This document shows positions 4,670 to 7,853 of a stretch of DNA of 7,853 bases, piece by piece. The notes below the pieces were generated by a model. The model saw only the letters and a list, made by a program, of their open reading frames with translations, searched no databases and was not told the origin of the DNA. Position numbers and translations under genes: made by a program. The stretch is from DATJUF01 sp035524095. GTDB taxonomy: Bacteria > Desulfobacterota > Binatia > Binatales > Binataceae. The stretch's first letter is position 1. Every line of letters starts with the position of its first letter. Location: positions 1 to 7,853 of the forward strand of contig DATKPK010000043.1 of the NCBI GenBank assembly GCA_035524095.1, in the 5' to 3' direction.

Positions 4670-6137
4670 TGGGGTGGTAGGGGGCGGTGAGGCCTTCGAC
4701 AGCGAAGGCGTGGACGGGTTCGAGGCGGCCTTTAACTACAATCGGGCCGATGGGCTTCCATTTGAAGAGCGGGCGCACTGAATCATAAGTGTGCTCACTT
4801 ACTATTATATCGACATCCAATTCCTTGGTGGCAGACTCGAGGCGTGCGGCGAGGTTTACGGTATCGCCGATCGCGGTGTACTCCATATGCTCTTGCGAAC
4901 CGATATTGCCGACGACCGCACTGCCGGAATTGATGCCGATACCCATCTTGAAACGGCGGCGTCCTTCGGAATCCCATTTAGCGCATAGCGTTTCGAGTTC
5001 GCGTTGCATCTCGACGGCGGCGATGACGGCATGTTCTTCCTGATAGGGATCGTCGAGCGGCGCACCGAAGATGACCATGACGCCGTCGCCCAAGAACTTG
5101 TCGATGGTACCGTGATTGCGCAGGACCACGTCGACCATTCTTGAGAAGAATTCGGAGAGCATCTCGACGACTTCTTCGGGACGCATCCCTTCGGCGATCG
5201 AAGTGAAGCCGCGAATATCGGAGAAAAGCACGGTGATGCGACGGCGCTCGCCTTTGAGGCCCGGAAGTTCGCCTTTGCTGACGATCAATTCCATCATCTG
5301 GCGCGAGATATAGCCGGAGAAGGCCCGCTTGATGTGATCGCGCTCCCGCAAGCCGGTGGCCATCGCATTGATGGCGGCGGCCATCTCAGTGAATTCGACG
5401 GTCGTGTTGGCGGTGGCGTGAACGTCGAAGTTGCCCTTACCAATCGCATCAATCGAGGCGCGCAGGCTATAGAGGGGGTGGGTGACCTGGTGCGAGAGAA
5501 TCGCGGCGGCGCCCAGGGTTAAGATCAGAATGACGACGAGGGTGAGAGCCATCGCGCGGCCGATTGAGGAGATGGTACTAGCGGGAGCCGGCAAGACGGT
5601 GACACCAAGCTCGGCGATAAGTTTTGAGGAGGCGTCGCTGACGGGGGCGAAGGCGGTAGTATAGCCGGCCGGAAAGTTCGCGAGATCTTGCGACTGCTTA
5701 TCGATGCCGGCGAGGCCGGTGAGCACAGGGCGACCATTCTGCTTGTAAACGTCGCCGGGCTGGTGGCGATATTCGAAATGCTCTTCGGTATCGAGGGCGT
5801 ATCGGAGGGCCTTAGCGTTTTCGCGGGCCGGGACGAGGACAAAGATGCGGTCGACCCAGACATCGTCGCGGCGGTTGGCGTCGCGGATGCTGCGTAGCAG
5901 GGTCATCAGACCCGTGTATTGCGGGGTGCGGGCACCGCTATGGGCGACGGATTCGGCGGCGGCGACGAGATCGGAATCAATCAGCAGGGCGGTGGTGCTG
6001 GCGACGGCGCGCACCTTGCGGTGAATCTCAGTGCGAAGCAGACGCTGGCAGTCCTGATAGTTGACGTAAGCCAGCAGGCCGTTGGTGATAGCGACCAGTG
6101 CTGACAGCAGCAGAAATAGTTTGAGCCGGTATGTCAT
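4659..6137 (-). CDS. Receptor-type class III adenylate cyclase (periplasmic sensor, HAMP, cyclase domain)
   Basis: The 492-residue product should convert ATP to cyclic AMP in response to an external signal. A membrane helix at about 7-25 is followed by a periplasmic sensor of about 170 residues, whose end (AFAPVSDASSKLIAELGVTV, 162-181) looks Cache-like. A second helix lies at 195-215, then a HAMP linker (about 212-265) and a cyclase domain (about 298-480). The metal-binding Asp307 (VLFSDIRGFTS) and Asp351 (DKFLGDG) are present, with adenine-contacting Lys347 and the transition-state pair Asn428/Arg432 (NLAAR), so the site looks intact. The second specificity position is Thr421 (YTAIGD) instead of Asp, the pattern called class IIIb; some IIIb enzymes respond to bicarbonate. 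ATG 6137 was chosen for the GGGG six bases upstream; ATG 6152 adds five residues without a ribosome site. It diverges from the cupin gene. Confidence 0.92.
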   Translation of the reverse strand: MTYRLKLFLLLSALVAITNGLLAYVNYQDCQRLLRTEIHRKVRAVASTTALLIDSDLVAAAESVAHSGARTPQYTGLMTLLRSIRDANRRDDVWVDRIFVLVPARENAKALRYALDTEEHFEYRHQPGDVYKQNGRPVLTGLAGIDKQSQDLANFPAGYTTAFAPVSDASSKLIAELGVTVLPAPASTISSIGRAMALTLVVILILTLGAAAILSHQVTHPLYSLRASIDAIGKGNFDVHATANTTVEFTEMAAAINAMATGLRERDHIKRAFSGYISRQMMELIVSKGELPGLKGERRRITVLFSDIRGFTSIAEGMRPEEVVEMLSEFFSRMVDVVLRNHGTIDKFLGDGVMVIFGAPLDDPYQEEHAVIAAVEMQRELETLCAKWDSEGRRRFKMGIGINSGSAVVGNIGSQEHMEYTAIGDTVNLAARLESATKELDVDIIVSEHTYDSVRPLFKWKPIGPIVVKGRLEPVHAFAVEGLTAPYHPTND

Positions 6138-6160
6138 CCGAATCCCCGCCATGTGCGAGG

Positions 6161-6166
6161 ATTTTA
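6161..6166 (-). promoter_or_regulatory. Possible -10 element for the cyclase gene
   Basis: TAAAAT on the minus strand lies about 24 bases upstream of the cyclase start. No good -35 sequence stands at the expected distance, so this is weak. Confidence 0.2.
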
Positions 6167-6204
6167 CACCAGAGGCGACGGTTTGAGGCTATTGCTGCGG
6201 AAGG

Positions 6205-6234
6205 TTGACGGGGTCGCGGGTGGGCGGCGATGAT
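6205..6234 (+). promoter_or_regulatory. Possible sigma-70-type promoter of the cupin gene
   Basis: TTGACG (6205-6210) and GATGAT (6229-6234) are separated by 18 bases. They match the housekeeping -35 and -10 consensus at five and four of six positions. Transcription would begin near 6241, just before the ribosome site GGAGGT. Confidence 0.35.
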
Positions 6235-6243
6235 GCGTGGCAC

Positions 6244-6249
6244 GGAGGT
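6244..6249 (+). promoter_or_regulatory. Ribosome binding site deciding the cupin start
   Basis: GGAGGT stands six bases before ATG 6256. This excludes the upstream in-frame TTG at 6205, which would put the ribosome site inside the gene. Confidence 0.7.
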
Positions 6250-6255
6250 TTAATC

Positions 6256-6648
6256 ATGAAAGTCACGCGGTTTTTTGCGACGGCCGAGGGTGAGTCGCGG
6301 TTTGAAGAAGTCGAGATTCCGATTACCGATCCGCGGCGCGACGAGTTCGGTTTCGTGATGCATCAGTCGGGAGCGTTCACCTCGCCCAGTATTCGGTTCG
6401 TGGAACTGCCAGTGGGACTCGATCAGGGATGGCATCACGCGCCAGCACGTCAGATCGTCGTGCTGCTGAAGGGCACGATGGAAGTCGGGACGAGCGACGG
6501 GCAGAAGCGGCAATGGAGTGCGGGGACGGCCGTGATTGCTGATGACCTGACGGGAAAGGGGCATGTGACGCGGGTAATCGAGGGACCGGCGTTAGTGATG
6601 TTCGTGCAGTTGCCAGACAATTTTGATGTGGCGTCGTGGAAGCCATAG
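6256..6648 (+). CDS. Small single-domain cupin protein
   Basis: The 130-residue protein is a single cupin barrel. GWHHAPARQIVVLLKGTMEV (58-77) corresponds to the first cupin motif, with His60 and His61 at the metal-ligand positions and Gln66 where many cupins have Glu or Gln. GTAVIADDLTGKGH (90-103) corresponds to the second motif, with His103 as the likely further ligand. The pattern SDG...W.AG......D.TGKGH is common in uncharacterised cytoplasmic cupins; no reaction can be assigned. The length is normal for a complete single-domain member. There is no signal peptide. The start is fixed by GGAGGT. It diverges from the cyclase with a 118-base gap; nothing follows it closely on the same strand, so it is probably a single-gene unit. 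Confidence 0.85.
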   Translation: MKVTRFFATAEGESRFEEVEIPITDPRRDEFGFVMHQSGAFTSPSIRFVELPVGLDQGWHHAPARQIVVLLKGTMEVGTSDGQKRQWSAGTAVIADDLTGKGHVTRVIEGPALVMFVQLPDNFDVASWKP

Positions 6649-6973
6649 GAAGAGAGCGCGGAGATGATAAGCAGTAGGATTAGACGACAAATAGTATATT
6701 CGACAGGGCTTTGCCTGATATGGGTCGCGGGCCGAGTATTTGAAGCATGTGCTTGACTCCCAGATAGTGATTGCCAAGACTCGAATAAGCTCAATTCAGA
6801 GATTGAGAACATCCTGTTCCGCTTCCGCCCAACCGCTTGGGGATGAAAGAAAAGATGCGGCGGCGGGACATCGTGAATCGAGGGTCGTGTTGGCTGCAGC
6901 GACCCGAAAGGAGGGATGGTCGTTAGGAACACCGGGGGGATGGCCGTTTAACGGTCGACGGGAGGACAGTCCG
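6649..6973 (+). other. Non-coding 325-base leader with several short hairpins
   Basis: No supported gene lies here. The stretch separates the cupin from the secreted propeller gene and should contain the latter's promoter and 5' leader. Exact short stems occur in a row: CTCAAT/ATTGAG (6790-6807), GAACA/TGTTC (6807-6819), CCCAA/TTGGG (6828-6841) and GGGTCG/CGACCC (6882-6905). No known riboswitch core was recognised. No clear -35/-10 pair was found. Confidence 0.4.
6961..6965 (+). promoter_or_regulatory. Ribosome binding site for a GTG start of the propeller gene
   Basis: GGAGG stands eight bases before GTG 6974, whereas ATG 7037 has no purine-rich site before it. This is the reason for choosing the longer form. 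Confidence 0.45.
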
Positions 6974-7853
6974 GTGGGAAATTCATTAAGCAGTAACACA
7001 AATAAAAGAAGATCGTGGCACCGACCGCGACGGCCAATGAGAGGGCTGGTATGGGTCATGGCCGTTGCCGTGGCGGGGTTAATGTCGGCGACGGCGGCCC
7101 TCGCGACAGGTCCGCTGCTACCGCTGACCTATTCGATAGTACCAACAAACGGGGATGCAAATCCCTACGGAGTGGTGATTCCCGGACCGGCGTTCAAGGG
7201 GGGTACAGTGCAACCAGGAGATATCCTGGTGTCTAATTTCAACAATTCAGCAGGCCTGATGGGGACCGGGAGCACGATTGTGCGAATCGATTCCGCTGGG
7301 ACGCTATCCACTTTCTATACCGCATCGCCGGCGAATATAGGAGTGGATAATGCTTTAGGCCTTTTCAAGGCCGGATTCGAGGTGATTGGTAATGTGCCGA
7401 TTACCTACTCTGACAGCAATACGGTTGTATCGAACATCGGCGATGGGCAACTGACGTTTCTGGACAACAACGGTAATACAGTTCTCACCTTAACAGATCC
7501 GACGATTCAGGGACCCTGGAGCGCGGTGGTGGCGAATGATACGGGCGGTACGGCGTTACTTTTCGTGTCGAACGTACTGAATGGCACGGTCATCAGGATC
7601 AACCTGACGCTTAGTCATGGAACAGTCAGGGATACCGCGACCAACGTTATAGCGACTGGCTATCAGAATAATTTCACCGGTCCGAATGTACTTACAGCGA
7701 CTGCGGGCGGACCAGCCGGACTCGCATACAATAGCAAGAGCGATACGCTGTATGTCGCGTCGAGTATCGACAATGAGATATTCGCCGTCGCGCATGCCAG
7801 CAAAGTTACCGGAGGAACAGGCACGGGCACGGTTGTGTTTCAGAACACGACCA
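6974..7853 (+). CDS. Secreted NHL/SMP-30-like beta-propeller protein (3' end beyond window)
   Basis: The frame is open to the right edge, giving about 293 residues without a stop. A basic N-region (KRRSWHRPRRPMRG, 11-24) is followed by a hydrophobic core (LVWVMAVAVAGLM) and a likely cleavage site after ALA (44), so the protein should be exported. The arginine pair is at best a weak Tat signal. The mature part reads like a repeated-blade propeller: PGDILVSNFNNSAGLMGTGS (81-100), STIVRIDSAG, GFEVIGNVP, LLFVSNVLNGTVIRI, GLAYNSKSDTLYVASSIDN and EIFAV, where each blade ends in a short strand with a G or N turn. This matches extracellular propellers of the NHL/SMP-30 type seen in soil bacteria. The substrate is unknown. 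GTG 6974 has a ribosome site; ATG 7037 would give a shorter, typical Sec signal peptide and is the alternative. Confidence 0.75.
   Translation, partial: MGNSLSSNTNKRRSWHRPRRPMRGLVWVMAVAVAGLMSATAALATGPLLPLTYSIVPTNGDANPYGVVIPGPAFKGGTVQPGDILVSNFNNSAGLMGTGSTIVRIDSAGTLSTFYTASPANIGVDNALGLFKAGFEVIGNVPITYSDSNTVVSNIGDGQLTFLDNNGNTVLTLTDPTIQGPWSAVVANDTGGTALLFVSNVLNGTVIRINLTLSHGTVRDTATNVIATGYQNNFTGPNVLTATAGGPAGLAYNSKSDTLYVASSIDNEIFAVAHASKVTGGTGTGTVVFQNTT

Noticed and set aside
6807..6819. GAACATCCTGTTC as a LexA/SOS box
   Set aside because: The Gram-positive SOS box needs four bases between GAAC and GTTC; here there are five, and no SOS gene is nearby.
6450..6932. Minus-strand open frame of 160 codons overlapping the cupin gene
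   Set aside because: Its larger part is the antisense of the cupin or leader DNA, with a low-complexity Ser/Pro/Ile-rich product and no ribosome site.
6961..6975. GAGGACAGTCCGG as the conserved RNase P RNA block (GAGGAAAGTCCGG)
   Set aside because: It differs at one base and none of the other conserved RNase P RNA blocks is present. It serves better as the ribosome site of the propeller gene.
7015..7236. Plus-strand open frame of 73 codons before and inside the propeller gene
   Set aside because: It is a shifted frame of the signal-peptide region. The other frame gives a clear signal peptide and a long propeller-like protein.

Overview
The window looks like a piece of a free-living, Gram-negative-type bacterial chromosome of moderately high GC. 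Two exported lipoproteins with lipoboxes, several Sec-type signal peptides and a HAMP/class III cyclase receptor support this. The gene mix (HMG-CoA-synthase-like thiolase-fold enzyme, DUF1275 membrane protein, DUF4410-type lipoprotein, cupin, secreted NHL-like propeller) would fit soil lineages such as Binatota/Desulfobacterota-like or Acidobacteria-like organisms. That placement is a guess from gene content; nothing in the window fixes the taxonomy.

Layout, left to right. 1-261 (-) is the N-terminal part of an HMG-CoA-synthase-like enzyme cut by the window edge. 398-1084 (-) encodes a YoaK/DUF1275 integral membrane protein. 1147-1686 and 1722-2258 (-) form a two-gene operon of lipoproteins: a DUF4410-like protein and, upstream of it, a PEGA-like protein whose domain appears to be split by a hydrophobic insertion. 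An intergenic stretch of about 680 bases follows. Its left part is AT-rich and holds a perfect 12+3+12 inverted repeat (2364-2390); its right part holds an imperfect hairpin (2813-2850). 2944-3402 and 3483-3920 (+) are a tandem duplication of a small secreted cysteine-containing protein of unknown function, about 73% identical, with the duplicated unit reaching about 85-90 bases upstream of each start. Two back-to-back hairpins follow. 4045-4656 (+) is an unrecognised 203-residue protein, convergent with and 2 bases from a class III adenylate cyclase receptor (4659-6137, -). A cupin gene (6256-6648, +) diverges from the cyclase. After a 325-base non-coding leader with several short hairpins, a secreted NHL/SMP-30-like beta-propeller protein (6974 to the right edge, +) begins.

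How the parts may connect: most of the gene products are envelope or exported proteins (DUF1275, two lipoproteins, twin secreted proteins, periplasm-sensing cyclase, secreted propeller). The cyclase would convert an outside signal into cAMP. No metabolic operon or mobile element is visible. The least explained parts are the twin secreted proteins with their duplicated leader, the orphan gene beside the cyclase, and the dyads in the intergenic regions. No tRNA, rRNA, CRISPR array or insertion sequence was seen.
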